Source: Pseudomonadota bacterium
GTDB taxonomy: Bacteria > Myxococcota_A > Polyangia > Polyangiales > Polyangiaceae
Assembly (NCBI GenBank): GCA_023428245.1
Contig: JAEYYX010000005.1
Location: 1-36,881, forward strand
Length of the DNA: 36,881 nt
Direction of reading: 5' to 3'
The stretch's first letter is position 1. Every line of letters begins with the position of its first letter. Made by a program: the position numbers and the translations under genes. The notes under the pieces are model-generated. The model worked only from the letters and a program-made list of their open reading frames with translations. It made no database searches and was not told the DNA's origin. This document shows, in pieces, positions 21,828 through 30,061 of this stretch.

Positions 21828-23372
21828 ATGAGCGTCAGTGGCGACGGACCGAAGCGCATCTCCAGTTGTGATCTGAGACCAGGGAAGGCACGCCTCAGCT
21901 CTCTTCTTTCCTGCGCAATGGTCGGTTCACTTGCCTTGAGCATGGCCTGCAAGCGAGGCGAGAGTAGCGAGAAGAAGGGCGCGTCCGAAAGCGGGCTCGC
22001 TACCAAAGATGTGGGGAAGGGAGCTTCTCCGAAAGACGACGCAGGGAAGGAGCCTGGGGGTCGGCCGATCGACCTTGGAGAGGTTCGGAGTGTCCTCGAG
22101 GCCTGGGAGCGAAGCCAGAATCAGGGCGACTTCGAGGCCTATCGTGAGCTTTACGCGGAACGGTTTGTCGGGATCAAGCGTGCCCAGTCGCGCGTATTTC
22201 AGGCGGATCGGGAGGATTGGCTCAAAGATCGCGAGACGATGTTTGCGAAGCCGATGACGGTGAACGTCGTGGATGCGCAGGTGACAGGTGCGGGTGGTTT
22301 CGCTCGGGCGAACTTCACGCAGAAGTTTCGGACGAAGACCTTCAGTGACGAAGGGCCCAAGGAACTTCAGCTGGTTCAATCGGCGGGTGGCGGGTGGAAG
22401 ATCGCGCGAGAGGAGATGCTGAGTTCGAACACTGGCGCCTCCGGACCGCCGCCGAAAGCTATCAAGCCCGGGGACCTTTCGTTCGTGCGTCAGGCGGCGG
22501 GCTCCACGCTCATTCTTTTGGACAGGTACGCGAGCCTGAATCCCGTTCACGGAAGCGTTCAATACGTGAACGACGGTGTGGTCCTGAGGCCCGTTCGCAA
22601 GGATCTCGTCGAAGAGCGCTATCGCTCACTCGTGGGGCGTCCCTTTCACGTCTACGACGCATCGGGTCAGCGCTGTGAGCTCGTGCCAGAGGAGCTCACA
22701 ATCTACGGAGAGTCCTATCCACACTTTGGCACCCTTGCCGAATGGAATGGTCAGGGCACCCGAGCTGCCTATAGTCCTCTCGAGCGGGCGCTTGCGACCT
22801 GGGAAATGATCGGCGACGAGCGGTGGATCGCTCTGAAGTCCTCGACCCTTTGCTCGGGGCACTGGGCTCGACTCGCGGACGCTCCGAGTCCGGAGTTCCT
22901 CTCCCCGGGGACTCATTCGGGGCCCATCGAGAAGGTCGCGCTGGCGTCACTGAAGAGCACCGAAGGACACAGAGACTTGGATTCGTGGGCGACGACGAAC
23001 TCAAAGGGCGCGGACGCTTGGCGCAGTGCTGCGCGAGTGTTTGAGGTGTCCGCTGGAACGCAGTTTGTCTTCGGCTACGCGGAGGTCGGTGAAGGCTCCT
23101 GCGCCGACTATGGCGGCCGCCATTTGGCCGTATTCCGACGCAATGGAGACAGCGTCGTTCTCCTCAGCGATCCTCAGGAAGGCTACGGCGCGGGTCCCCT
23201 CGGCCGGCGATATGACGTGCTCCGCGAGAAGCCACTCCCGCTCCTCGCTATGGACCTCGATCGCGACGGAATGCCCGAGTTCCTCTTCGAGAACACCGTC
23301 TTCGCCTTCAACGGAACCCATTACACAGTGGCGCGAGAAGCCCGCGTCTTGGATTTCGATTGTCCGTGTTGA
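21828..23372 (+). CDS. Large lipoprotein with NTF2-like domain
   Basis: ATG 21828 gives 514 residues and a signal with a long n-region ending LALSMAC (Cys41); ATG 21816 is an alternative. Residues about 75-190 form an NTF2/SnoaL-like fold: VRSVLEAWERSQNQGDFEAYRELYAERFVGIKR, then VNVVDAQVTG, ARANFTQKF and GWKIAREEML. In peptidoglycan L,D-transpeptidases a similar domain is common as a helper. The C-terminal 300 residues (from about 220) are unassigned. It includes DGMPEFLFENTVFAFNG, like an FG-GAP or calcium-loop segment. The frame is open far upstream (to 21297), but that stretch overlaps the divergent gene. Confidence 0.85.
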   Translation: MSVSGDGPKRISSCDLRPGKARLSSLLSCAMVGSLALSMACKRGESSEKKGASESGLATKDVGKGASPKDDAGKEPGGRPIDLGEVRSVLEAWERSQNQGDFEAYRELYAERFVGIKRAQSRVFQADREDWLKDRETMFAKPMTVNVVDAQVTGAGGFARANFTQKFRTKTFSDEGPKELQLVQSAGGGWKIAREEMLSSNTGASGPPPKAIKPGDLSFVRQAAGSTLILLDRYASLNPVHGSVQYVNDGVVLRPVRKDLVEERYRSLVGRPFHVYDASGQRCELVPEELTIYGESYPHFGTLAEWNGQGTRAAYSPLERALATWEMIGDERWIALKSSTLCSGHWARLADAPSPEFLSPGTHSGPIEKVALASLKSTEGHRDLDSWATTNSKGADAWRSAARVFEVSAGTQFVFGYAEVGEGSCADYGGRHLAVFRRNGDSVVLLSDPQEGYGAGPLGRRYDVLREKPLPLLAMDLDRDGMPEFLFENTVFAFNGTHYTVAREARVLDFDCPC

Positions 23373-23466
23373 GCGGTGTGAGCAGGCAGAAGGTCTCAAC
23401 GCGGGGCGCCGTACGCGGTACGAACTGCTCGCCGGGCTCCGAAAGCGCGAGCTCTTAGAGTCACCC

Positions 23467-24228
23467 TCAAAGCGACCTGGCGAGCGCCACCGCGTCAGCG
23501 CCCGCTGGCTGGCGAAGGGGAGCCGAGGGGTCGGTGACCGCGCGCCACACGGCTTCTGCGACGTCGGGGGCGCGCGTCGAGAACTGAGGAGCTTGAGCGT
23601 CCGTAAAGGTCGCGAAGACGGCTTTCGTGAAGTCGGAGTAGGCGTCGGGGATAGTGACGCGATGCTCCAGCGTCCAGCTGACCGCGTTTTTCCCGAATGA
23701 CGTTTCTCGCCCCTGACCGGGGAGCACCAAGCGGGCGCGCACACCAAAAGGCTCAAGTTCGAGGGCCAGGGATTCAGTGAAGGCGTTCAAAGCGGCCTTG
23801 CTCGCCGTGTAAACGGAGAGCATGCGCAGGGGCTTCAGGGTCACGGTGGAGGTCACGTTGACGATGACGCCGCTTCGCCGCGTGCGAAAGCTCGGCAAGA
23901 GCGCCTGAATCAACGCCATCGGCCCGAAAGTATTCGTCTCGAACATCTCTCGAACGGCGTCGATCGGAGTGCCTTCGAAGATGCTGAGCAGGCCGACTCC
24001 CGCGTTATTGACGAGCGCGTCGATCGGGCCCGCTTCCTTGGCGAGACGCTCGATGCTCGTGGGATCGGTGACGTCCAAGGGAAGTATTCTCAGACGCTCG
24101 GAGCGGGGCAGGATGTCGTCGCGAGGGGAGCGCATCGTGGCGATGACGTTCCAATCTCGTTCGAGAAAGTAGCGGGCGGTCTCGAGACCAAATCCTGAGG
24201 AACAACCAGTGATCAAAGCCGTCTTCAT
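23467..24228 (-). CDS. Short-chain dehydrogenase/reductase divergent from an AraC-type regulator
   Basis: The 253-residue product has TGCSSGFG at 7-14, VNNAGVG, VNVTSTVT with catalytic Ser/Thr, and YTASKAALNAF with catalytic Tyr and Lys. It is a classical NAD(P)-dependent SDR of the type often controlled by a divergent AraC regulator. The start is 98 bases from the regulator ATG, a short shared promoter region. Its substrate is unknown. Confidence 0.92.
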   Translation of the reverse strand: MKTALITGCSSGFGLETARYFLERDWNVIATMRSPRDDILPRSERLRILPLDVTDPTSIERLAKEAGPIDALVNNAGVGLLSIFEGTPIDAVREMFETNTFGPMALIQALLPSFRTRRSGVIVNVTSTVTLKPLRMLSVYTASKAALNAFTESLALELEPFGVRARLVLPGQGRETSFGKNAVSWTLEHRVTIPDAYSDFTKAVFATFTDAQAPQFSTRAPDVAEAVWRAVTDPSAPLRQPAGADAVALARSL

Positions 24229-24326
24229 CGTGTGTCCAATCGCGTGTGGGTACGCGACGGACGATACCCTCGGACGCCGGACGTGCTATCATCAGAAGTC
24301 CACTTTGCATTAGCAAGAGTCCGGAA

Positions 24327-25244
24327 ATGATGGATCCCCTCGCCGAAGTCGTCACTCTGCTCCAGCCCGTCGCGCGCATCGCGAAGCTTTCGAGCGCGAA
24401 GGGCCGATGGAGAGTGTGTCGCAGTGACCTCGGCACGCCCTTCTATTGCGTGGTGCTCGAAGGGGAGAGCCGGCTCTCGATCGAGGGCGGAGAGAAGATG
24501 GTCCTAGAAGCGAGTGACTTCGTGCTCATCCCCGCCGCTTTCAACTTCACGATGTCCAGCCTCGATCCCCCGAAGGGGAAGGGCCCTACGGAACATGTCG
24601 TTCTGCCCGACGGAGAGGTTCGACTGGGCGATCAGGAGGGGCCGCCGGATGTTCGCTTGCTCGTCGGCCATTGTGCGTTCGGCTCGCCGGATGCGAGTTT
24701 ATTGGTAGCGCTGCTTCCGGAGGTCGTGCGGGTGCGCGGGGAGCGGAGGCTTTCCGTCATCGTTGAGCTGGTTCGCGAGGAGTTTCGACGGAATCGACCG
24801 GCGCGCGAGATCATTCTCGCGCGTCTTCTCGAGGTGCTCTTCATCGAGGCGCTGCGCTCGACCGCGGACACGGGGGCTTCTCCGGGCCTCGTCCGAGGAC
24901 TCGCGGATCCGCGTCTCTCCGGCGCGCTCCGGCGCATTCACGAATGTCCCACGGCGCCCTGGACCGTCGCCGCATTGGCCAAAGAAGCGGGCCTCTCTCG
25001 CTCGACCTTCTTTGAGCGCTTCAGCGAGGCGATGGGCGTGACGCCGATCGAATACCTTCTGAGCTGGCGCATGGCCCTCGCCAAAGATCTCTTGCGTCGC
25101 AAGAAGCTGAGCGTGGCCGAGGTCGCGCAACAAGTCGGCTACGGGTCAGCGAGCGCGTTCAGCGTCGCCTTCTCGCGCCACGTCGGCATGCCTCCCGGCG
25201 ACTACGCACGAAAGCAGCGCGCGATCGTGGAGATGATGAATTGA
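24327..25244 (+). CDS. AraC-family transcription regulator with cupin-type sensor domain
   Basis: With ATG 24327 the protein has 305 residues. The N-terminal half (about 5-170) is the cupin_6/AraC-binding type: LSSAKGRWRVCRSDLGTPFYCVVLEGESRL, ASDFVLIPAAFNFTM and LPEVVRVRG. The C-terminal 100 residues have two helix-turn-helix motifs: WTVAALAKEAGLSRSTFFERFSEAMGVTPIEYLLSWRMALAKDLL and LSVAEVAQQVGYGSASAFSVAFSRHVGMPPGDY. Regulators of this kind often act on a divergent oxidoreductase gene, here the SDR at 23467-24228. Confidence 0.95.
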   Translation: MMDPLAEVVTLLQPVARIAKLSSAKGRWRVCRSDLGTPFYCVVLEGESRLSIEGGEKMVLEASDFVLIPAAFNFTMSSLDPPKGKGPTEHVVLPDGEVRLGDQEGPPDVRLLVGHCAFGSPDASLLVALLPEVVRVRGERRLSVIVELVREEFRRNRPAREIILARLLEVLFIEALRSTADTGASPGLVRGLADPRLSGALRRIHECPTAPWTVAALAKEAGLSRSTFFERFSEAMGVTPIEYLLSWRMALAKDLLRRKKLSVAEVAQQVGYGSASAFSVAFSRHVGMPPGDYARKQRAIVEMMN

Positions 25245-25263
25245 TCGTTCGGAGCTTCGCGAG

Positions 25264-25289
25264 GCGGCGGAGCACTGTCGCCCCGCCGC
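25264..25289. terminator. Hairpin between converging genes
   Basis: GCGGCGG (25264-25270) and CCGCCGC (25283-25289) form a 7-base-pair all-GC stem with a 12-base loop. It lies between the AraC-type gene and the converging lipoprotein gene. There is no T-run. Confidence 0.4.
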
Positions 25290-25301
25290 TCTCTGAAGCG
25301 A

Positions 25302-26048
25302 TCACTCGACGATCGAAAATTCGATCGAGCAGCCGCGCTTTGTATAGACGCGGACGGCGTAGGAACGGTTGCCGTCTTCGACGTTCGCGAACTCGAGGTC
25401 GTCGTTCAGGCGGAGGTTGAACCCTTCCTCGTAGCCGAGCCCGTTCTCGACCCCTTCGCGTGCGTAAGCGTACCAGCGGCCGTTGGCGCTCGGGCCTGAG
25501 AAGTCGCGGGGCAAGAAGCCTTCGTCGTCGGGCGAGATGGCGAGGGTTCCCTCGAGATCATCGAGCTCGAGACGTACAATCGGGGTTTCGTCGATCGTGA
25601 GTGTTCCGGTGACAGTCAGAGTTCCCGAAGGAACGAAGACGCCGAGCTCTCCGCAGGAATTGACGACGTCGGCGGTGAGCTCATAGGTCCCGGCCAGTTC
25701 GCGCACCTTCGCGGGCACTTCGCAGCCGTTGTAGCGGAGGTTGCACTCTTCGGTCTCATCCGTGGACCCGCCGCCCGAGGCACTTTGGCCGCCCGAAGAG
25801 CTCGCTTTGCCACCGGATCCGGAGCCCGACTTGCCTCCCGAACCGGAGCCCACGCCGCCGAGGCCTCCCGTGTTCTTGGCGTCCCCTGTGCCGCCGCTGC
25901 CATCGCCACCGAGGCTCGCACCCTTGCCGCCGAGGCCACCGAGGCCGCTGTCGCCGTCATCGCCGCTTTCGCAGCCCACGAGGGACGTGGCGCTGATGGT
26001 AGCGCCAAAGAGGAGGAGAAGAGTCGAGGAGAGCGTGGAAAATTTCAT
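25302..26048 (-). CDS. Beta-rich lipoprotein with Gly/Ser linker
   Basis: ATG 26048 gives 248 residues. The lipoprotein signal ends TSLVGC (Cys26). A long Gly/Ser/Lys linker (about 30-95) is followed by CNLRYNGCEVPAKVRELAGTYELTADVVNSCGELG. The body is strand-rich, with repeated TLTVTGTLTIDET and LRLNDDLEF, and ends IEFSIVE. It is of the same plan as the product of 17313-17942 and distantly similar (AGTYELT against VGKYKVT; LNDDLEF against LNEDLEV). No function is known. Confidence 0.85.
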   Translation of the reverse strand: MKFSTLSSTLLLLFGATISATSLVGCESGDDGDSGLGGLGGKGASLGGDGSGGTGDAKNTGGLGGVGSGSGGKSGSGSGGKASSSGGQSASGGGSTDETEECNLRYNGCEVPAKVRELAGTYELTADVVNSCGELGVFVPSGTLTVTGTLTIDETPIVRLELDDLEGTLAISPDDEGFLPRDFSGPSANGRWYAYAREGVENGLGYEEGFNLRLNDDLEFANVEDGNRSYAVRVYTKRGCSIEFSIVE

Positions 26049-26246
26049 CGCCTGCAAACTATCGGAATCATTCGGCGCGGCTAGAGGGAAGAACGACCGC
26101 GAAGCGGCCGTAGATCGAAGTTTGTGGCAGGCGCGGCGTGGAGGTGCTCCGAGGTCGGAGGAGCGGCCCGTGGCTTCACGCTTGGTGGGCTCTCCGGGGC
26201 GCGCGGAGGCGCTGATTGGAGTACACGAAGGAACGTGAGGGATGAA

Positions 26247-26663
26247 ATGGGCCTTGTCGACAAGTTAGTGTTTGAAGCGCGGGGCGCTCGTGGCGGCGCC
26301 GGAGCCGGCGGCTCGAACTACACGTTCGCGATGACGACTTGTTGTGAGCGAATAGGAGGCGTCGATGAGAAGCTCAACGAGTTTTATTGGAACTGCGAGA
26401 CACCAAAGGACGTCGTCTCTCTGCATGAGGCCCCGGATTGTCCGTTCTGCTCAAGTCCGATCTGGAACCTTCACAAGCTGGAGGAGCTGGCTCTCGTCCC
26501 CGAACATTGGCGGTGGGCCTGTGATGGGGTTCAAAGGCCGGGGAGGCGCCAGCTCCTGCCTCTCTCGGTACATCTCGACGAGCTGCTCGAGTTCTGTCGG
26601 CGTGAGGTGGGGCCGCTGCCGACGTGGCACGAGGCAGCGAGGAGCTCTTGGTTCGCGGGATAG
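26247..26663 (+). CDS. Small protein with Cys pairs, function unknown
   Basis: ATG 26247 follows GAGGG and gives 138 residues without a signal. After a Gly/Ala-rich start come MTTCCERIGG, YWNCETPKDVVSL and APDCPFCSSPIWNLHKLEEL, which could bind zinc. The last 45 residues are helical. A frame on the other strand (26451-26837) overlaps the second half and has a similar base pattern, so the 3' part is less certain. No family is recognised. Confidence 0.5.
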   Translation: MGLVDKLVFEARGARGGAGAGGSNYTFAMTTCCERIGGVDEKLNEFYWNCETPKDVVSLHEAPDCPFCSSPIWNLHKLEELALVPEHWRWACDGVQRPGRRQLLPLSVHLDELLEFCRREVGPLPTWHEAARSSWFAG

Positions 26664-26933
26664 CCATGGGTGAAGCTCTTGGTGCTGGGCGTTCATGGCC
26701 GACGTCTCGTCCTCGGGATCAAGGTGCCCTCGGAAGCCGGTAGTGTTCCCTTTGGACGCACCGCGGTGCACTACGAAGGGCCGCCTCTGGACCGGGACGG
26801 TGCTCCAACGTGGGCGCTCCGGGTTGAAGATGGACAAGAGGTACGCCGTGCCCGTCGAAGGCTCTTGACTTGCAAATGGTCAAAGGGTAAGGATTTGTTG
26901 GGGTGCAATGAGGAGCTGTACCCCCACCGAATC

Positions 26934-27866
26934 ATGGAGAAAAAGGGGGTCTTGTGGAGCGCGAGCGCGGTCGTACGCGCGAGTGTCAGTCTAGGGTTTC
27001 TAGTGGCAACCGGCTGCGGCGCCGCCGGATCGGCGTCGCTCATGCTTCGGGCACCGGTGACGCAGCAGTGTCAGCAGGTTCCCTTGCAAGGGTGCGACGA
27101 GCTCTCGGAGGGTGTGCTCCTCTACTTGAGTGGTGAAAAGGAGGAGGGTAGAGCGAAGCTCGTCCAGGGGGCCGCAAAGAACGCTCCGGCCGATCTCCAG
27201 AAGTATGCGAGCACCCTGCGTGCTCTCGAGCAGATGCCGGGCGCTCAGAAGTTCATGCAGCCGCTTGGTGAAGTGACCGCGATTCTCACGCAAGCCAGCA
27301 CGCTGCCAAAGGGCGTGCCGGAAGCCTCGCCACAGCCCGTCTCCGTAGCTGAAGCCCCGAAAAGCGATGTTGCGAGAACTCCGAGCGGTCCTTCTGCCTT
27401 CCAAGGCGCTCGCCTCCTCACTGCGGATACGGACGTGGCTCGTATGCGGTTTGGAACCCTCGCGAGTCCGAGCGAGTCCCACGCTTGGTGCAATCATGTT
27501 GCCGAGTCGGCGCGCTGTGAACTCGTGCGGCGGGGAACGCTCGTGCTCACCGATCTTGTCTCCGTGGGGAGTCGTTGCGAAGGCCAATACATGGCGGTGA
27601 TCCGCGGAGGAATCGTCCAGCTGCGTTTGGAAGGTCCGTTCGACTTCCACGGAGCACGCGTTGTCATTCCTGCTTCGGACGCGCTCGTCGTGGGGCAGCG
27701 CTTGGCTCCTGAACAGCCACACGTGCCGGCGAAGAAGGGCGCGGCGCAGGCGTCCAGCGCTGCGACCAGTCCGGCTTCCTCGTACGACTGCGGGTTTTAT
27801 TATAGCGGGTACGTCCCCTACGAAGCGACGGCAGAAACCCCGCCACGCACCAAGGATCTCGACTGA
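26934..27866 (+). CDS. Lipoprotein of unknown function
   Basis: ATG 26934 gives 310 residues with a lipoprotein signal (LVATGC, Cys28). The helical segment after it contains TQQCQQVPLQGCDELSEGVLLYLSGEKEEGRAKLVQGAA, a pattern like a tetratricopeptide-type helix pair. After a Pro/Ser/Ala linker, a second domain begins GARLLTADTDVARMRFGTL and contains WCNHVAESARCELVRRGTLVLTDLVSVGSRCEGQYMAV, with two conserved-looking Cys. No function is proposed. The frame is open further upstream (26670), but this has no support. Confidence 0.8.
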   Translation: MEKKGVLWSASAVVRASVSLGFLVATGCGAAGSASLMLRAPVTQQCQQVPLQGCDELSEGVLLYLSGEKEEGRAKLVQGAAKNAPADLQKYASTLRALEQMPGAQKFMQPLGEVTAILTQASTLPKGVPEASPQPVSVAEAPKSDVARTPSGPSAFQGARLLTADTDVARMRFGTLASPSESHAWCNHVAESARCELVRRGTLVLTDLVSVGSRCEGQYMAVIRGGIVQLRLEGPFDFHGARVVIPASDALVVGQRLAPEQPHVPAKKGAAQASSAATSPASSYDCGFYYSGYVPYEATAETPPRTKDLD

Positions 27867-27902
27867 GTTTCCCCGGGCATGAGGCGCCGCTAGCTTCCTA
27901 GA

Positions 27903-28646
27903 GTGCATCCTGCCTTGTCGCGCATCGATCATCGTCCCTGGGCGCTGCCTGATCGGGCGTGGTCCTGGCGGCAATCTTGGTGTGACCTGCTCTTCATGCA
28001 TTGGCCCGTGCCGGCCGAGGTGCTCCAGCCTCTCGTACCGCCGGGCCTTCGGGTGCAAGAGTTCGACGGGACCTCTTGGGTGGGCGTCGTCCCTTTTCGG
28101 ATGGAGGGAGTGATGCGTCGTCCGCTCGGTGACATGCCGTGGCTCTCGGCGTTCCCGGAGCTGAACGTGAGAATCTACGTAGAGGCGGAAGGCAAAGCGG
28201 GGGTCTGGTTCTTGAGCTTGGACGCGAGTAATCCGGTCGCGGTCTGGGCCGCGCGCCGCTATTTTCACCTGCCGTACCACCAAGCGAACATTTCGCTGCG
28301 GCGGGTCGGTCCGGACTTCTGCTACCACTCGCGCCGCTCGCAAGGCACCTCGACCTTCAAAGCCACTTATCGCCCGAGCGGGGAGCGGTACGAAGCCGAA
28401 CGCGGGACGCTCGAGCATTGGCTCACCGAGCGGTACTGTCTCTATGCGCTCTCTCCGGCCGGGGAGCTTCTTCGAAACGAAGTGCATCATGTCCCTTGGC
28501 CGCTCCAGCCGGCGACAGCAGAGCTCGAAGAGAACACGATGCTCGCGCCTTTCGACCTCGTACTCCCCCATGAAGCCCCGCTGCTTCACTTCGCGTCGCG
28601 CGTGGACGTTGTCGTTTGGAGCGCCGACGTGGTGGCTCGCGCCTGA
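27903..28646 (+). CDS. DUF2071 (YqjF-type) protein
   Basis: The GTG start at 27903 gives 247 residues. The motif series WCDLLFMHWPVPAEVLQPLVPPGLRVQEFDGTSWVGVVPFRMEGV, FPELNVRIYVEAEGKAGVWFLSLDA and RRYFHLPYHQANISL is the standard DUF2071/YqjF pattern (acetoacetate-decarboxylase-like fold). The biochemical role is not established in any organism known to me. It is a separate transcription unit, or it may be read through from the lipoprotein gene 36 bases upstream. Confidence 0.93.
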   Translation: MHPALSRIDHRPWALPDRAWSWRQSWCDLLFMHWPVPAEVLQPLVPPGLRVQEFDGTSWVGVVPFRMEGVMRRPLGDMPWLSAFPELNVRIYVEAEGKAGVWFLSLDASNPVAVWAARRYFHLPYHQANISLRRVGPDFCYHSRRSQGTSTFKATYRPSGERYEAERGTLEHWLTERYCLYALSPAGELLRNEVHHVPWPLQPATAELEENTMLAPFDLVLPHEAPLLHFASRVDVVVWSADVVARA

Positions 28647-28902
28647 GGTCCGCGGTCGAAGTCGCGACCTTCACTTGTCCTGACGTTTCGACCGCCGGGC
28701 CAAAGGAGCGATGCCTCGCCAGCGTGGACGAGCCGAAGCCGCATCTTCTGCCGTGTCGGGAGGAGTGACCCGCAGCGGCTGCGTGGGAAGTATGCTCGGA
28801 GCGGATGCGGCTCGAAGTATTTTCGGAGCTTGAGGGACCACGGCGCGGGTACGCTTGTTGCTGCGTTGGGACGTGGCATTCCTGAGAGGGGAGGGAACGA
28901 CG

Positions 28903-29946
28903 ATGAACTATTCGACGGCGATTCGTGACATCTGGAAACATCGCGACTTGGGGCGGGCGCGCTCGGATTTCGAGCCTTTGGTGCACTACGCGACGCTCGC
29001 GGCTTCGAGCCATAACACACAGCCATGGATCTTCGAGCTCGGCGCTCGAGAGATCAAAGTCCGTCCCGATCTTTCGCGACGTTGCCCCGAGGTTGACCCT
29101 GACGACCATCATCTGTTTGTGAGTCTCGGCTGCGCTGTCGAGAATCTGGCGCAAGCGGCCCGCGCGGCGGGCCTTCAGGCCCACACGCACTACGATAGCG
29201 CAGCGGACTGCATCAAGGTCGACCTCGAGCGGATCTCGGCGGCCTCTTCAGATCTCTTTCTCGCCATTCCGGAGCGACGCTGCACCCGGGCGCGCTTCGA
29301 GAAGAAAGGGCTCACACCGGGGCAATGGGTCGAGCTCGAGCGTGTGGCGCGAGGGTTCGGGGTCGACGTCCATATCATCACCGCGCGCCAAGAGATCGAG
29401 AGGATCGTCGAGTTTGTCGCCGCAGGGAACGACGCGCAGTTTTCGAGCGCGCCATGGGCTCGGGAGATGCGCCATTGGCTCCGCTTCAACGATCGGGACG
29501 CACTGCGGACAGGCGATGGTCTCTACGGTCGCCTCTTCGGAATCCCGAGCATCCCGGCGTGGCTCGGGCGAGCGATGATGCCCGTGGTGGCGACCGCGGA
29601 GCGCCAGAACGAGCGAGACGCTGAGCAGATTCGAAGCTCGGCCGGGATCCTTGTGTTCTCCAGCGCAAGAGACGAACGCAGCTACCAGGTGGAGGTGGGG
29701 CGGTGTTATGAGCGGTTCGCGCTTCGCGCCGCGAGTCTCGGCCTCCAGACAGCGTTCATCAACCAGCCTGTCGAAGTTCCCGCGCTCCGCAAGGAGTTCG
29801 CCGAAGAGATGGCCCTCGGGGCTCGTCGTCTCGATCTCGTCGTGCGCATAGGCTACGGCCCGGCGGTTCCTCATTCGCTCCGGCGACCGCTCCAGGATGT
29901 CATCGCCCGGGGCACGGAAGAGGTTCGCTGGAAGCGCTCGGCCTGA
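28903..29946 (+). CDS. Acg-type nitroreductase-family protein
   Basis: ATG 28903 has a GAGGGGAGGG ribosome binding site 11-22 bases upstream and gives 347 residues. Acg-family marks include YATLAASSHNTQPWIFEL (FMN-site start), VDPDDHHLFVSLGCAVENL, ERRCTRARFEKKGL, and near the end GLQTAFINQPVEVPALRKEF. In mycobacteria Acg proteins are FMN-binding nitroreductase homologues induced in hypoxia. Here no regulator is adjacent. The gene ends in a short duplicated stretch. Confidence 0.93.
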   Translation: MNYSTAIRDIWKHRDLGRARSDFEPLVHYATLAASSHNTQPWIFELGAREIKVRPDLSRRCPEVDPDDHHLFVSLGCAVENLAQAARAAGLQAHTHYDSAADCIKVDLERISAASSDLFLAIPERRCTRARFEKKGLTPGQWVELERVARGFGVDVHIITARQEIERIVEFVAAGNDAQFSSAPWAREMRHWLRFNDRDALRTGDGLYGRLFGIPSIPAWLGRAMMPVVATAERQNERDAEQIRSSAGILVFSSARDERSYQVEVGRCYERFALRAASLGLQTAFINQPVEVPALRKEFAEEMALGARRLDLVVRIGYGPAVPHSLRRPLQDVIARGTEEVRWKRSA

Positions 29947-29977
29947 GGCCTTGTGTTCACGAAGCGCTCGGCCTGAG
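29931..29977 (+). repeat. Partial 30-base tandem duplication at the end of the Acg-type gene
   Basis: GAAGCGCTCGGCCTGAG occurs at 29931-29947 and again at 29961-29977. The first copy contains the last codons and the TGA of the gene; the second lies after the stop. It is a simple replication-slippage duplication with no effect on the coding part. Confidence 0.8.
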
Positions 29978-30003
29978 CCGTAGTGCTCCCGCGAATGCAC
30001 AGT

Positions 30004-30047
30004 GCGGGCCGCATTCTGCCGCGCGCCTTGGCGGACGAGCGGCCCGC
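30004..30047. terminator. GC-rich hairpin between converging genes
   Basis: GCGGGCCGC (30004-30012) and GCGGCCCGC (30039-30047) are exact complements separated by 26 bases. They lie between the Acg-type gene and the converging lipoprotein gene and could stop transcription from both sides. Confidence 0.5.
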
Positions 30048-30061
30048 CTCCGGGCGCTCGG

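Noticed and set aside
26451..26837. Minus-strand 128-residue frame
   Set aside because: It has a reasonable base pattern but no recognisable motif, and it overlaps the plus-strand Cys-pair gene with a good ribosome binding site. It stays possible but is not supported.
27000..28589. 529-residue open frame on the minus strand
   Set aside because: It is antisense to the lipoprotein at 26934 and the DUF2071 gene, both of which have clear signals or motifs. The frame is Arg-rich without domains.
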